Assembly: GCA_021234155.1 (NCBI GenBank)
Contig: JAJEKV010000304.1
Coordinates: forward strand, 62,001-126,000
Direction of reading: 5' to 3'
DNA length: 64,000 bases
From: Isoetes taiwanensis
Taxonomy: Eukaryota > Streptophyta > Lycopodiopsida > Isoetales > Isoetaceae
Shown: positions 10,317 through 22,808 of the stretch, in pieces
How the letters are laid out: the number at the start of each line of letters is the position of its first letter
Position numbering within the stretch: the first letter of the stretch is position 1
The notes under the pieces: model-generated
Told to the model about the DNA's origin: nothing
The model's database searches: none
The model's input: the letters and a program-made list of their open reading frames with translations, nothing else
Translations under genes and position numbers: made by a program

Positions 10317-13300
10317 TGAACATTGATCTCATGTGAGGATGCCTCATTGGATTGTCCCTTAAATCTAGTTTCTTATGTTCTTGCCTCATTATGATGAGTC
10401 TAGTTGCTTCTTATATACATGTTTGTGTTTTCTCATCATTGTGTAAGTTGGAAACTCATGGTTACCATTCATTTCTTCGTCCTGGTTTGCATGGACCATT
10501 ATAGGTTACACAAGATTGAGACCTTAGACTTGTATGCCCCTTTTTTAAACATTTTTGTCATCTCTTAACGACAAAATTGAATTTTCATAGGCTTTATATG
10601 ATTGTCATCATGATTTTGGCTCGTCAATTTTCAAGTCTTTGAACCATTGTCGTTGTAATGGGTTATACTAAACATTTTTTGCGTGAAGCGTCATGGTTTT
10701 TGGATTATCATTATCTCAAATTGTTTCATTATTCCATTATCATAGTTTATATAGGTGACATCATGTGGTGGGGCTTGCCTCATGTGGTTTTGCATGAATC
10801 ATGATATCGGTTGTGGTTTCTCATGGTCTCGATGTAATTTTACTAGTTTGCAAGTGGTTTACACATATTCACCAGTTGTTTGCCACGTTGGGCCTTTTCT
10901 ATATGAAGGTTTCATGACTATGTCATCTTTCTACCCTTTCTTTCACTTTATTTCCTTATTTGTTTGCTTGGGGTTCTCGCATTTTAGAACCCATTCGTCT
11001 TTGTTGACCCAGGTAGCATGATTGGGTATGGTATTTTAACATATGGCTGGTAATGTCTTCGTCCCATAGTAGTTTGAGTTGTCCGTCAGTTTTTTATGTC
11101 CGATGATGTATTTTGTGGATACAAGTGCTATGTGCTTGATGCTAATGGTTGAATTGATTTGCATGTTATGACTTGATTATTGTGTCCTAAGGGTTTCAGT
11201 CTAAGGGATAGTTCGTGTTTTGGTATTGCATTGCATATGTCTCTTCTCCTCTTGCATGGTTGTCATGGTTGCATTAGTTGTTTGGTGTTATTTGTGGTCT
11301 AGAGCTGTCAGTAGTTGGCTAGTCGTACATGTTTGTTGGATGTTCCTGATATGGCATAAGTTCCCTTGCTAAGTTTTCATTATTTCCATCCGCCCCATTT
11401 TTGCACCATCGATAGAAGTTTCTTTGTTCCCACTACTTTGATTCCGTTTTTCTTCAAGTCATCTTTGGCCCTCAGCTTTTTATTATCCTGTCGGGTTCCA
11501 TAGGTCGCTTAATTAAAACATTAATAACCAAATGTCTTGGTGCATATTGTTAGACATTAATAACAAAAGGTCCGGTGCAGGGCCGGTTGTGCCTAGGTTG
11601 AGTTGGTCCGCCTAATCGACACCTCATCTTTCCCCTTATTGTTTTGATGCCCATTGTGCCCTTTTTATTTTTGTTATAAACGTTAGCCATTATTAACACA
11701 AAGGTCTTGGTGCAAAGGTGCATAGGTCGTTGTGCTTGGGTCCATTGTGCCCTACCCCCCTCCTTCCCAAAAAAGAGCATTTTCTCGTTTTTGCGTTGTC
11801 TTTTCTTTGGTTGCCTTGGATGTGCTTGAACTTGGAGTCTAGAGTCGGTCTTTGTTTTGCTTTGCTTTCTTTGGTTGTCCCGGTTCTTGCATGGGTGGGT
11901 TAGGTTGGGTTATTTGATGGTATTTTTGGTTGGTTTCGATTTTTTTGCTTTCGTTTGGTGGTGTCGCTTGGATATATGATGCATTGTCGCCTAGGAGTTT
12001 TTTTCTGCGTTGGGTTTTTGTCCTTTATGTCGATCTTTAGGTAGTTTTCAGGTTGTTGTTTTTCTTTTAATGGTATCGCTTTCTTTGTTCTTTCTTTCAG
12101 CTTTTGGGTTGGTCGATTTATGGTGTCCATCCTCATTGTCTCTATTTTTCTCAGATCTAGATTAACCATCTTACGCGGTCAAATCCTTTTTTGGCTTTCT
12201 TACTTGCGTGTATTTGTAAATGTATAAATGATGGGTTATTGCTCATTTTTAAGAGTCGCCCCGGTTCTTTTCTTGGGTCGGTTTGCATTTAGCTTTGTAT
12301 AATTGTCGTGGTTGTATGTTTCCTTGGGTGGGCGCCCTAGTGATAGTTTCTCTCTTTGGTGGTCTATTTTATGTCCTTTTGCTCTCTCTTTTTCGGATTT
12401 GAAGGTTTGAAACCCGTCTTGTTTTGTAAGTTACGTAGTGGGTAAAAGTAAGGTTGTTAGATGTTGATTTTATCGGGTTCTCTTGGGCGGTTGGTGTTTA
12501 GATTAGTATATTTGTCGAGTTGATGGTTTTTCCTTTGGTGGCGACCATGTATGGTTCCCTCCTTTTGCAAATGTTGGTTTTAGTTGCAGGGTTCTTGGGT
12601 GGAAAAGATTCGAGCTATGGTTCGATTGGGGATGGCATCTCGAGTAGATGCTGATAAGAATCATTTTTTGACTTGGCGACTAGAGGGGTCAATGTCTGGC
12701 TTCTTGGTATTTTTCCTCGTCTTGTCATTATGAAGGGGTGGTGCCATCTCTAGTCGACATTGATGGGGATCGTTGTAACCTCTTTGTCCACGTAGTTCAA
12801 CAAGGACTAACTACTTTGTATGTTGTTTTAGTTTTGCATCTAGTTGCATTCATTGCATTTTGGGCAATTCCTCACTATATCCGGTATTTAATCAACACAT
12901 GCCGGTTGCCCCCTTTTGTTGACATTTTGGCACTTGTCCTAAGGACTTTAGCGCGAGTTGTCGGGCGAGTCAGGTATTTCTAGTATCTTGTTTATAACCT
13001 TCTCCATTTGGATATTCTCGGCATTTTTCTACTCATGAACTTTTCCTTAGTTGCATTCGTCATGAGTTTGATGATTCATGTTAGTTCATGCCATGTTGCT
13101 TTTCGTTATTCTCGACACTTTCAAATAAATCTGAGACACCGGTTGTGGTCCATAACGTCTCTATTTTCTACCATAATTAGTCCTTTTTAATGCGCTTTGC
13201 TTCCATACTTAGATGTGGTCCCTTTTTGCTGAGGATCTCAGGTTTCCCCATCGTTGGTTTATTGGTACCATTTGTGGTGGTCGCTTACATTTGGTCGTTT

Positions 13301-13999
13301 TGCAGGAGTTTTTACAATTGGTGGTATTTGCTAGAATCATTTGGCTCGTGTATACATGGCTTTTTGCCGCCATATCTCGGTTACATTTTGTATGGGTTGA
13401 GCTATTGCATTCTTGCTGCATTGGTGCTTGTGTCATTTAGTTGCAAATCTTCTTTTATATTCCTTTAGGTGGCTAGTTCCATGTACTTGTGATGACCACC
13501 TAGCCATGTGCCCCTAGCCATGTACTTGTGATGACCACCTAGCCATGCACTCGTTCCCTTTACTACATGATGTCCATTATTCCTTTTTGTCGACTTTTGT
13601 TCCGGTTGTCTCGTTGAGCTCTTATGGTGTCCCTTGAGTCCCAGCTCTTGCAGTCCGGTTGTGTTTGAGTAGCTTCCATACGTCGTTCTGGCCGCTTTCG
13701 CTTGTCCAAGTTGTCCTGAGTTTTCCCATCGGTCGATTGCTCTTAGCATTCTTGGCTCATGATTTCAGCGTGATAGTTTGTTCACTTGCACATGCATGAT
13801 TTGTTCCTCTCATTCGTGCTTTTCCCGGGTCTTTTGGGTTGTAGTTTGTTCGATTGCCCAATTTATTTCCTCGTCTTTCCATTTCGAGGAGATTTTTCTA
13901 GTGCCTTTTTCTTTATCCCATTTCTCCATCCATTTCATTTGTTTTGCTTTCTTTTTTTGCTCTAAGATTCTTGAGCTTTGTTTCTAGGTGAGATAAGTG

Positions 14000-14995
14000 C
14001 ATGCTTGTTTCTCATATTCTTTTGGATGCCCCGATGAGGGCCCATACTCTTCTTTTATCATTGATTCTTAGTTTCTCATGAATGCCTTCGAGGGCTTTAT
14101 TTGCATTTGTGGCCTTAGCTCCTTTGTCCTAATTTGCTCTTGTTCCTCTATTCCTAATCTCTTATTCCATCCATTTCATTATAATCTTGCATTCCTTTTT
14201 TTTTTTCATTTTGCATTTTGTCCCTTTCTCTTTGTTTGTTCATTTTATCTCTTGAAACGCGTCTTTGCTCTTCTATTGTCTTGACTCCCTCCTTTTGCTC
14301 GCCTCTTGACTCATCATAGTGCTTTTTGCCCTAGTGGTGTCCATTCATTATGTTGTTTTACTATGTTGACCCCAATTGTTTCATCCACCTTGCTTAGCCT
14401 TTTTATTCTTGTTGGTTTTACGTGATCTGGGTTTACCCTCGTCAACCAAATTTGCAAGTTGTTCACCGAAGTTGTTCTCTTAACTCTGCTTCTTCCGACG
14501 ATGTCATATAGCACCCATCTTTCTCCATCTTTCTCTCACCATAATGGGTTCTTTGGTCCAGTCCTCTAGATTGTTCTTGAGTCTCAAGGTCCCTATCGTT
14601 GTTTCTACGTTGAAAATTCGCTTGGATCGGTTATGCATGTGGGTATACATTCATGAATTTTAGTCCTTGCTATTTATTTGTTGTTGCTCTATTTGTTTTT
14701 TTTACTCTAATATTCTCCTTATGTTCTTAGTGGTTCTCATGGATGCCCTTATGAGGGCCTATACCGCTCTTAAGTCATAGATTCTTGGTGTCTCATTAGT
14801 GCCTTTGAGGGCCTTTTAGTTATTTCCATTTTTGTCCTTGCTATTTCTTATTGTTGCTCTATTTGTTCTTTTACTCCAATATTCTCATATGTTCTCAGTG
14901 GTTCTCATGGATGCCCTTATGAGGGCCTATACTCGCTCTTTGTCATGGATTCTTAGTGTCTCATTAGTGCCTTTGGCGGCCTTTAGTTATTTCCT
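14000..14995 (+). repeat. Tandem and dispersed repeat with a GATGCCCTTATGAGGGCC core
   Basis: A unit of about 160 bp containing TGGATGCCCTTATGAGGGCC, then GATTCTT(A/G)GTGTCTCATTAG, occurs near 14739 and 14908, with a more diverged copy near 14025. CCCTTATGAGGG is a short palindrome within the unit. Confidence 0.7.
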
Positions 14996-16254
14996 TTTGT
15001 GCCCTCGACCATTTTGTCTCGTTTGCTTTGTTTCTCTGTTCTCGATCCCTTTTCTATCCATTTCATTCGGGTCTCCCGCTTGTCCTTTTTCACCCTATGT
15101 TTGTTCCTTTCCTCTTGTTTCCATTTTTATCCCTCGAGATACATCTTTGTTCTGCTATTGTCTTGATTCCCTCCTTTGTCTTCCCCTTGATTTGACGTAG
15201 TTCTTCTTGCCTTGTTGGTCCAGTCGTCAGGCCTTTTCTTTGTTGACCTCTTACAAAGTAAAGGAGTTGTTTGGTATTCCCTTTTCCTTAACATTCTCCC
15301 ATTTGGCCTGCATTTTTTAAGTTTCAAAATGCGGTTGCATCTTCGCGAAATTCATGCATGTTGTAGTGGTTATTGTGGTCCGATTATCTTGCATTCTTAA
15401 ATGGTATGTGTTCTTGTTTTCAGTTACACTCAGTTTTTCTTCATCCATTCTTTTTCTTGGCCTTGATCCCATCCTCATGCCTCTCGTGGCATCGCTTCTC
15501 TGGGGTGTTCTCAATTGCATAATTGTTCTGTCACCTTATGAAACCTTTTTGTTCTTGTGTCTCAGGGTCCCTATTGTCTTGTTCCCGTAGGTCATGTTGT
15601 TTCTATTTTTTGAAAGTTTGTTTGAACTGATTATGCATGTAGTGTATATGTTTAGGTTTTAGTCCTTGTTTGTTGTAGTGTTTTGTCATTATGGTATTCA
15701 TTGTAGTTCACTGATGATATGTTGATTCATGAATTTTGGTTCCAGGGGCTCTTTGTTAGCTTGTTGACTATGTCCGGTCTCGATGTCTTCTCTTTTTATG
15801 CATTCCATGGTGCATAGTTTTTGGTCTTTTTTCTTATTATGGGGTTTGCATTGTCTTCACGAAAGTTCGCTTGAGTCTGTTCTGCATGGAAAACATAAGT
15901 TAGGTATGTTTGTTCTTACTTCCATAGCGTCTTGTCGTTAGATATTCTCTGTAGTTTGTTGGTACGTTGGTTCTACAATTTGATTTCATGTGCTTTGGTG
16001 GTGGCCATTGATCTTGTTTGTGTTCGATTTTCATGCCTTCTTTTGCCTTATGCGGTCCAGGTTGTCTTAGGGTTTATTGCCCCTTCCCTCTATTTGCGGT
16101 GTGCATCCCACCTCATCTTATGATCGTTACACTTTCCTAGCAAAGTGTGCCTCTTACAATCTCTCGTGGTCTCAATGTATGATAGGGTTTTGAGGGAGGT
16201 TCCTCTTTGTGTGTGGGATGTTGATATTTGTGCATAAGGACCTTTCCCTAGAAT

Positions 16255-16306
16255 GCAAATGGTTTCTCTTCTTATATAGAAGAGAACCATCATTCTAGGG
16301 ATAGGA
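16255..16306 (+). promoter_or_regulatory. TATA-containing hairpin module, copy 2
   Basis: This is nearly the same sequence as 8962-9010, including the 10-bp stem, TTATATA and CATCATTCTAGGGATAGG. The upstream phrase ending CTTTCCCTAGAAT near 16250 recurs at about 17447 without the hairpin. Confidence 0.5.
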
Positions 16307-16342
16307 CGCTTTGGATTTAGCGCCCGGCCGCTTTTGGATCCA

Positions 16343-16425
16343 AGCTTTTTTGGCACAAGCCCGCTATAAGTTGCAGCTTTCTTTGGCACAAGCCTGCTAT
16401 AAGCGCATGCTTTCTTTGGCCTTTT
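16343..16425 (+). repeat. Three short tandem units
   Basis: Units of 32-33 bp with the form AGCTTTCTTTGGCACAAGCC then TGCTATAAG start at about 16343, 16375 and 16408; the last is partial. Confidence 0.65.
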
Positions 16426-16661
16426 CTCCCATAAAAGCCTTGTGTCTTCCTCATTCCTCATCGGCGCTTTCCTCCGAGTGAATCTTGTTGTTGTCGGAGT
16501 CCCCCTCCCACCTCTTACTCTCTTATATGGATTTTACTTTTTCAGTGTTGGCCGTAGATGGGCTTTTGCATTTTTCCCAACAAAGCACATGGCGCTTTCC
16601 GGAGGGCACCAAGGGGAAGCCCCCCAGGTCGGGCCTATATTTTTCTTTATCTCGGCGAGCC

Positions 16662-17075
16662 GTGGCTTCAGAGGATCATTATGGATCATCTCTTCAATTT
16701 TTGATGTTATGCTCTTGTATTTCTATTCCGACTTTATAGTTTCTTGACTCTTGACCCGTGGATGGCTTCTAACACATTTGATAGTCGATATGGTTCGGTC
16801 TTGCGGTTTTGAGCTCACTCATGTGCATGTAGCTGCTTTTTATATGATTCTGGTTCGAGCTTATATTTTCCGATCTCTACAGTAGCCTCATGGTTTCCGG
16901 GATCCTCATGGATCATCTTTTTCCATTTTGATATTGTGCTCTTGTATTTCTAGTCCCACTTTGTAGCTTGCTTACTCTTGGCGTAGATGGCTCCTAACAC
17001 ACGGTTGACAATCACATGTGGTTTGGTCTTGCGGTTTGGAGCTCTTTGATGTGCATGGGACTGTTTTTTATACAA
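16662..17075 (+). repeat. 227-bp tandem duplication
   Basis: Anchors such as GGATCATC (16683 and 16910), GCTCTTGTATTTCT (16711 and 16938) and TCTTGCGG (16799 and 17027) recur at a constant offset of 227-228 bp, with roughly 15-20% divergence by eye. Confidence 0.75.
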
Positions 17076-17450
17076 GTGGCGTGTGGGTGGATGGAGCGGT
17101 ATCTTAAAGGGGCGGATTTGAGTCATTTGCTTGGATGGGTGGCGACCGATTTTTTGCAGTTGTTGCGCTTTTGGGAGCATTACCGCATAAACGGCCTTCT
17201 AGATGTTCTCGCGTGGGGCTTGTACTTATTGTATATCATTATCTTATATATCGGGTGGTCTAACCCGAGGTTGTGTTTGTTGATTTTACCCATTTGGGGT
17301 TCATCATTTTGTTCCCCTCTTCACTCATTTTGGGATTCATCGGGTTTGTTTCCCTATGGGTCATTGTACTATTTTTTTCATTCAGCTCAATGGAACACCA
17401 CTTCACATCGGATGTTGATATTTGTGCATAAGGACCTTTCCCTAGAATAT

Positions 17451-18516
17451 AAGAAAGTTATTGATTTTAAATGGACCTATGGACCAGTAATGGGCTCAGG
17501 TACAAAAACCTTTCTTGATTTCTTGTGACCATGTCTTTTTTCATTTTAATGAGTTTGTTTTTGCATTGGTTTCATATCATTTTGAACTTTCATATTATGA
17601 TTTTTTCAGAGGACATCATAGAGTAAGTTTTGCTCTATATGGGGAAATATTAATCATTATTACAAGTTACCTAAAATTGAGATCAAAAGTGAAAGTCCAA
17701 ACATCAAATTCAAAGCCAACCAACATTTTTATGGGTTGGAGGAACCTGTCAATTGCTTATATATCAGATATTAGCTCAAAATGCATTTCCCTGTGAAAGT
17801 AGTTGTATTTAAGCTACAATTGCCTTCTGGGAACCATAATTGGTTCTGAGGAGGCAGAAAGCAGTTTTGACCCTGTCATGTTTGAATGGCCCTATCTTTC
17901 TTCAAGACTTCCTGACATGTGGTTTTTTGTTTCGTTTTTTCCTGTCTCGTGTAAAAAAATAGCATGGTAATCAAAAAATTTGAAAAAATTGTTTTGTCGA
18001 GACAGTTTGACTTTATGTAAATATGAAGCTTTGGGTACTTGACCTCACTGAGTTTGCTAGCGCATAACTTACAAGAATGGAGGTATATATATTTTTAGGT
18101 ATTTTTCTAGTGGATCATGACTGCAATATATGAACTTCTAAGCAAAGGGGATTCACTTTTGGGTGCCATACAATGTGCCTCAGTGACTTGTAGGGGGTTT
18201 TTTGGACCATTTCCACACGTATACGGCGGAGTTAGGGGGGTTTTTGACCACTTATTGGAGTAAGTTTTGTATGGAAGGGGTCAAATTTGCCTTTCAAAAC
18301 GTGTGATCGGGGTGTTTTTTGGTCACCCTTCAGATGCACATGGCATACCCCTTTTATATAAGTGCATCCCAGGGCTTCTAAGAAGGGTTGAATAGGTTTT
18401 GTACCATTGATTTTATATGAATTTTAAAGTGAACACTTCAAATGGACCATTTTTGGTCCATCACCTGACCACTCTACTGTTAAGATATCTCTATGGTAGT
18501 CAACAAGAAGGAATAA
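17451..18516. other. Unassigned stretch
   Basis: Base composition returns to ordinary AT-rich sequence. G-rich phrases such as GGGGTTTTTT recur between 18190 and 18320, but no gene or repeat family could be named. Confidence 0.35.
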
Positions 18517-18543
18517 TATAACATAACATAACATAACATAATG
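18517..18543 (+). repeat. (ATAAC)n microsatellite
   Basis: About five consecutive ATAAC units. Confidence 0.9.
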
Positions 18544-18562
18544 TAATCTCTACATATATAAT

Positions 18563-19292
18563 TTACATTGTAATTTTTCTTTTTTTTTTTGTTCCTTTTA
18601 AAAGTTTAAGGCAATCTAAATTCGTTATTAAATGACACGTGTTTTTTACATTTAAATGACACATCCATTTAATGCATTCAAAATATTCTGCTACGTTTTC
18701 TTCAGGTCCAGGCTTCCACATGTTGATGCTCACAAAAATATTGCACCGCCATAGCCAATGCTTCGTGAAAACCTTGCACTGCCATAGCGATGGAAGTGAA
18801 TGCCGCCACCACATGAAGATTTTTTCTTGCATATGTTTGTTTTTTCAGCAGAGCAAGTCATCTTCAAGCTTTATGGCAACAGTTTTTTCAAGGCCCTATT
18901 GTTGCATGCTCTTTCGCCAACCAGAATTTTGAGGTCTGTCTTCACTGCCATAGCTTTTGTTAGAGTTTTCATTTTGTGTTAGTTGGAATGCTGGCTATAG
19001 AACCAGATGTCTGTCAATCTATCATCGTGACGATTTTAGGTTGAGCAAGTTAGCCAGATCCGCAATAGGCTTTTTCCATCTTCCAAGTCTTAAAGTATGT
19101 GGCGAAGCACATTCTTCCATTACCCCGCTCAGATACCCATGGGCCGGGAGTAATGTAAAGTCTAGCCCATTTGTAGTCCTGAATGAAACCCTTTTCTGCT
19201 TCCGAGGAGAATCCAAGGGCTACGAACATCCATGCCGGATCAGTCCAAACCCAACTCAGATATTCAATCATTTTTTTAAAAATTGAATCCAA
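18563..19292 (-). other. Unassigned open frames, possible gene remnant
   Basis: Two minus-strand open frames lie here. The upstream one (19292 downward) reads MDSIFKKMIEYLSWVWTDPA and later FFATYFKTWKMEK-like text, with a well-mixed amino-acid composition. I do not recognise either. They may be exon relics or chance frames. The + strand has repeated CCATAGC strings that also recur near 43500, 49940 and 52750, hinting at a shared repeat. Confidence 0.2.
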
Positions 19293-21160
19293 GAAAGCTT
19301 CGATTCAGAAGAAGAACAAGAACCCAAGAATCAAAACACTTCTAAAGAATTCCGTGACGCAGATCACCGCTAAAAGGCCAAACCGCTACGAATCGATGAA
19401 TTAAGAAACAATAATAGGGGCTTAATTGGATAGGGAGCCTCAGACCGAGGAAGCAAATCGGGCCGAATATTTAAGCTGTTGAGGCAACAGATGGGAACCA
19501 AGCAATGGACCGGATCTACAAAGCCCAAAACAAAGACAAGGCCTGTGTTGCTTTGCGACCGGTTTTCTTGCTTTTTGATACGAGTTTTTATGATAAATTC
19601 TTACTTGGCTTGCTAGAAGCAAAGATCAATGACGTGTTGTATTGATTAGGTGAATTGCTTTGAGCATTTACGCCAAATGTGGTATAGATCGATAGCAAAA
19701 TACTAAAAGTGGTAGGGTTTATGCCATCTGTTTGGTGTATATCCTCATGATTTTGTTTGGATCAAATGCACGTAATCAATATATTACTCATTTTATTTGT
19801 TGATTTCGTCAAAATTATCCATCTATTTTGAAGCTCCATTGTGTATGTTCTGTTTGCAGAGGCTCTTTTTTTTGGCCTAAATCCCAGCGACGATATTGTC
19901 GGGATGCGGATATTGTCTTTAAAGCTTGACGGAGCGTAAAAGAAAGTTCAACTCCAAGTGTTCTCAAGAAAATGAAAATGGTCGAAATAATTTTGGCATG
20001 CACAATATATTGCGGTTTTGTCCGAAGTGCAAATCGGGGCCCAAGGTCTGCGGCTTCTATTTGTTGATTTCAATTTCCCACAGGGGTCTAAGATCCTATG
20101 TCATATCTATGTTAGAGCAGGAACATAATTAGGCATCAGTATGGCATTAGTGGACACGATTTCCACAACCTTAATATCCCGTGTCATTGTAAATCTAAAC
20201 TTGCAATATTGTTACCCCCGCAAGAATCTATTCCCTATATGCTTTTTAAAGATTTTTAAGGCTTTCAAGGTTTGTTTCAAGAATTCAATTTCAAAACATT
20301 TAATCAATAGTAAATGACAAAACTACATCTGTGCAATATAGTATAATGTAAATAATTTTTCTCAAATCGATATCGTTTTCAGATTTTAGGACCACACATG
20401 TCGATTTCTTTTTACTATGTACTATTCATGGACATATTTGAGCAGATGCAACATCGCAGAGTCCATGCTATTATCAAAGGCTTTTCTACGTGATCTTTTC
20501 ATGTGTTATAGCATTTTCATATTGCATCCAACCGAGAGCCCGAACTACTTGATAATAATGATTTGTTTACTTTTAAAGGTGGTCGGATGAATTTAGAATG
20601 CAAGTCGGCGAAAGTGCGATGGGATGATCGTCTGCAGGTGGCGTTAAATCCTAATTGTGGTGGTGCTATTTTGTCAGAGATTTACTAAGAGATTTAAATA
20701 CTACATATAGCGTACCTTGCATTCAAGATGCAAGTATACATTTGTCTTATTGCGGCTTCTATGATGTGAGCACGATAAAGATGGTGCTAAATTTTCTATT
20801 AATTCAAAAGGAATAGAGGTGGCTACTATGAGGTGTATATAGTTAAGAGGGATAATGTATTTGGAACTTTTGCTTTGTTCCTTATACCGTGGTATTCTTC
20901 TTCGGTCGCATGCATCGTGATCGGTTAAACTACTAATAGAAGTAAGCCAACTTTTGCATCTGTCCAACTTTTGGAAGTTTTAGTCTGACAGCAAGCCTGG
21001 TATTAGATATCTTTCAACAATGTCCGCTATGATATTCCATCATTTTTCTCTAATTAGGCATTGCAGTATCAAATATTAAACGTTAATAGGTTTGGAGCTA
21101 AAGAATGTGTTGGCTGGCCTTGGCCGCCGCTATAAATTTCTTGTGTAATATAATGATAAT
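19293..21160. other. Unassigned stretch
   Basis: Several short frames only. One near 19960-20070 contains a Cys pair (FCPKCKSGPKVCGFY) that recalls a zinc knuckle, but it is too short to call. Nothing else is supported. Confidence 0.3.
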
Positions 21161-21164
21161 CTAA

Positions 21165-21540
21165 TCTTGCAAAACTACTATGATGCTGATTGGGCAAGAG
21201 ATTTGGACAATAGGAAATCGGATTTAGATTTTATCTTATTGCTTGGTGGAGGTTGTATAAGTTTGAAATGCGAAAAGCATACTAGTATAGCAATGTCTAC
21301 TGCAGAGACTACCAAAGAAATATTGTGGGCAAGAAGGTTGTTGGATGAAATTGGAGTTTTCCAAAAGGCTCTTCTGAAGATCACACAATGACAAATGAGT
21401 TGTATTGCACATTCAAAGAATCTTGTCATAGAGTTTCAGTATGCAGATATGTTGACAAAGCCTTGTCATTTAAAAGGTTTGATGTGTTGAAAATTCTCCG
21501 TGGAGTTACAGATGCACACCTGCATAACATGAAGGGGGAA
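21165..21540 (+). mobile_element. Ty1/copia retrotransposon 3' end (RNase H tail and polypurine tract)
   Basis: The + strand reads YYDADWARDLDNRKSDLDF, then LLGGGCISLKCEKHTSIAMS and AETTKEILWARRLLDEIG. This is the copia RNase H signature ('G..DADWAGD.D.RKST.GY...L.G..ISW.SKKQ..VALSTTEAEY'), although the expected AEY is AET. After a stop it continues with YADMLTKPCHLKGFDVL ('ADI.TK.L'). It ends in GAAGGGGGAA, a typical polypurine tract, and the next bases TGAAGG could begin the 3' LTR at 21541. Frames are broken, so the copy is inactive. Confidence 0.8.
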
Positions 21541-21577
21541 TGAAGGATCATGTTATTTTCATGTATATAAGTTCTAA

Positions 21578-21943
21578 GGGTCCGATCACATGATGCCGTC
21601 AATAGGGTTCACATGTTGTCAATGATAGAAATAGAACAGGTCACATGCAAAATTTTGATAGGGAAGAATCCCTGTTGATAGCAATCTGTTCAACGTGCTC
21701 TTGCATCTCATTAAAACATTGTCGCCACCAGGATTTCAGAGTTGAGGACAGGTGGATGATTTTATAACACTTGGCAGCAATCTTTTGCCAGATCACAAAC
21801 AAGGGCGCGAAATTTTCTTGCTTCCATTCTTTCTTTGAAAGTGGAACCCTTTGTTTGATAGGATCATGTGACTCTGAGCAAAAAAAAAAACATTAATGAC
21901 AACAGGAAAAAATTCCTGTTGATGGCATCATGTGATTGGACCC
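21578..21943. mobile_element. PIF/Harbinger (Tourist-like) MITE, 366 bp, TAA target-site duplication
   Basis: The element begins GGGTCCGATCACATGATGCC and its other end, read on the minus strand, begins GGGTCCAATCACATGATGCC. Over the first 29 bases only three differ, two of them CpG-to-CpA changes expected from methyl-cytosine decay. It is flanked by TAA on both sides (21575-21577 and 21944-21946), the usual 3-bp duplication of Harbinger elements. No transposase is encoded. It sits about 37 bp after the presumed start of the copia 3' LTR. Confidence 0.75.
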
Positions 21944-21946
21944 TAA

Positions 21947-22808
21947 GATTCTAAGTACATGGTATGCAAGTTAGAAAGAGATCATTCGTGAGAAATTGGA
22001 CTATGAAATATCTGGATAATGTTGGCACCTAAGAGACAGAAAAATTTCAAGGAAACAAATGAAGAAAGTTAGATGATTCCATTCGAGTTTGGAGATCTGG
22101 ATTTAACTGTGCTGCATGAGGAACACGACACGGTAGGTGAAATGCATGAGGCATATTTAGGGCCAGAGATATGCTTCTAAACAATTGTATATATGCATTT
22201 GTATTAAATCGTAGGTTGTTGCTACATTATTTTAATCGATGCCTCATGAATAGTGTCTGCAATTGACGTTAATTGGTGTGTGGGTTGAGTTGCTTTCTGC
22301 ATATGCTATTAAACCTCTTTTGTAAGATATCATATGTAATTTTCATAATGTTATGTGCCTATTATTGAGATGATATTATATCCTCACCACACTTGGAAAT
22401 CTTAGCTTCTATGCTTATCACATAGATATAATATTAGTTGATATAATTGCTTTAAAGCATATAGTATACTAATAACTGATGTTTGTGTCAAATTGTTTCA
22501 TGTTTCCCATACATTTTGCATTCAAAACATCGCAATGGCGATCTTTCTGATCAAAATAATGTATTTATTTACTTGCTCGGCCCTTGAAACCATCGAAATA
22601 GTATAGAATTTTTTTACAGAGCCAGTCTTGTTTGCTTCACTGAGCAGGATTTGAGTCATATTCACATGCCAATAGCTCTATTGGTACCTAGATCAAATCG
22701 AAAACATGCTTTTAAACCGACCAAAAGAGCAATTTGGAGCATTTTGAGAATGGCCTTTTTCTCAAATTAATGAATTCGTGCATTGTAATATTTGTACTTT
22801 TCCTATGG
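21947..22808. other. AT-rich stretch, perhaps rest of a copia LTR
   Basis: No genes. By position this could be the remainder of the copia LTR split by the MITE, but the LTR end and its partner were not found. Confidence 0.3.

Larger units (their letters stand above)
10440..17450. other. Seven-kb T-rich, A-poor non-coding block
   Basis: The + strand is strikingly rich in T (with TTC, TTG and TCC strings) and depleted in A for about 7 kb, unlike both flanks. Open frames on both strands are short and low-complexity. Several local tandem duplications lie inside (listed separately). Long strand asymmetry without genes fits the non-coding interior of a large retrotransposon derivative, but no polyprotein motif or LTR pair was found, so its identity is unknown. 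Confidence 0.5.

Noticed and set aside
16090-17528. Open frames of 100-170 codons in the T-rich block
   Set aside because: They follow from base skew (few A, hence few stop codons in some frames) and have low-complexity Phe/Leu/Ser/Cys composition.
19940-20080. Zinc-finger domain (FCPKCKSGPKVC)
   Set aside because: Too short, no further Cys/His pairs, frame closes on both sides.
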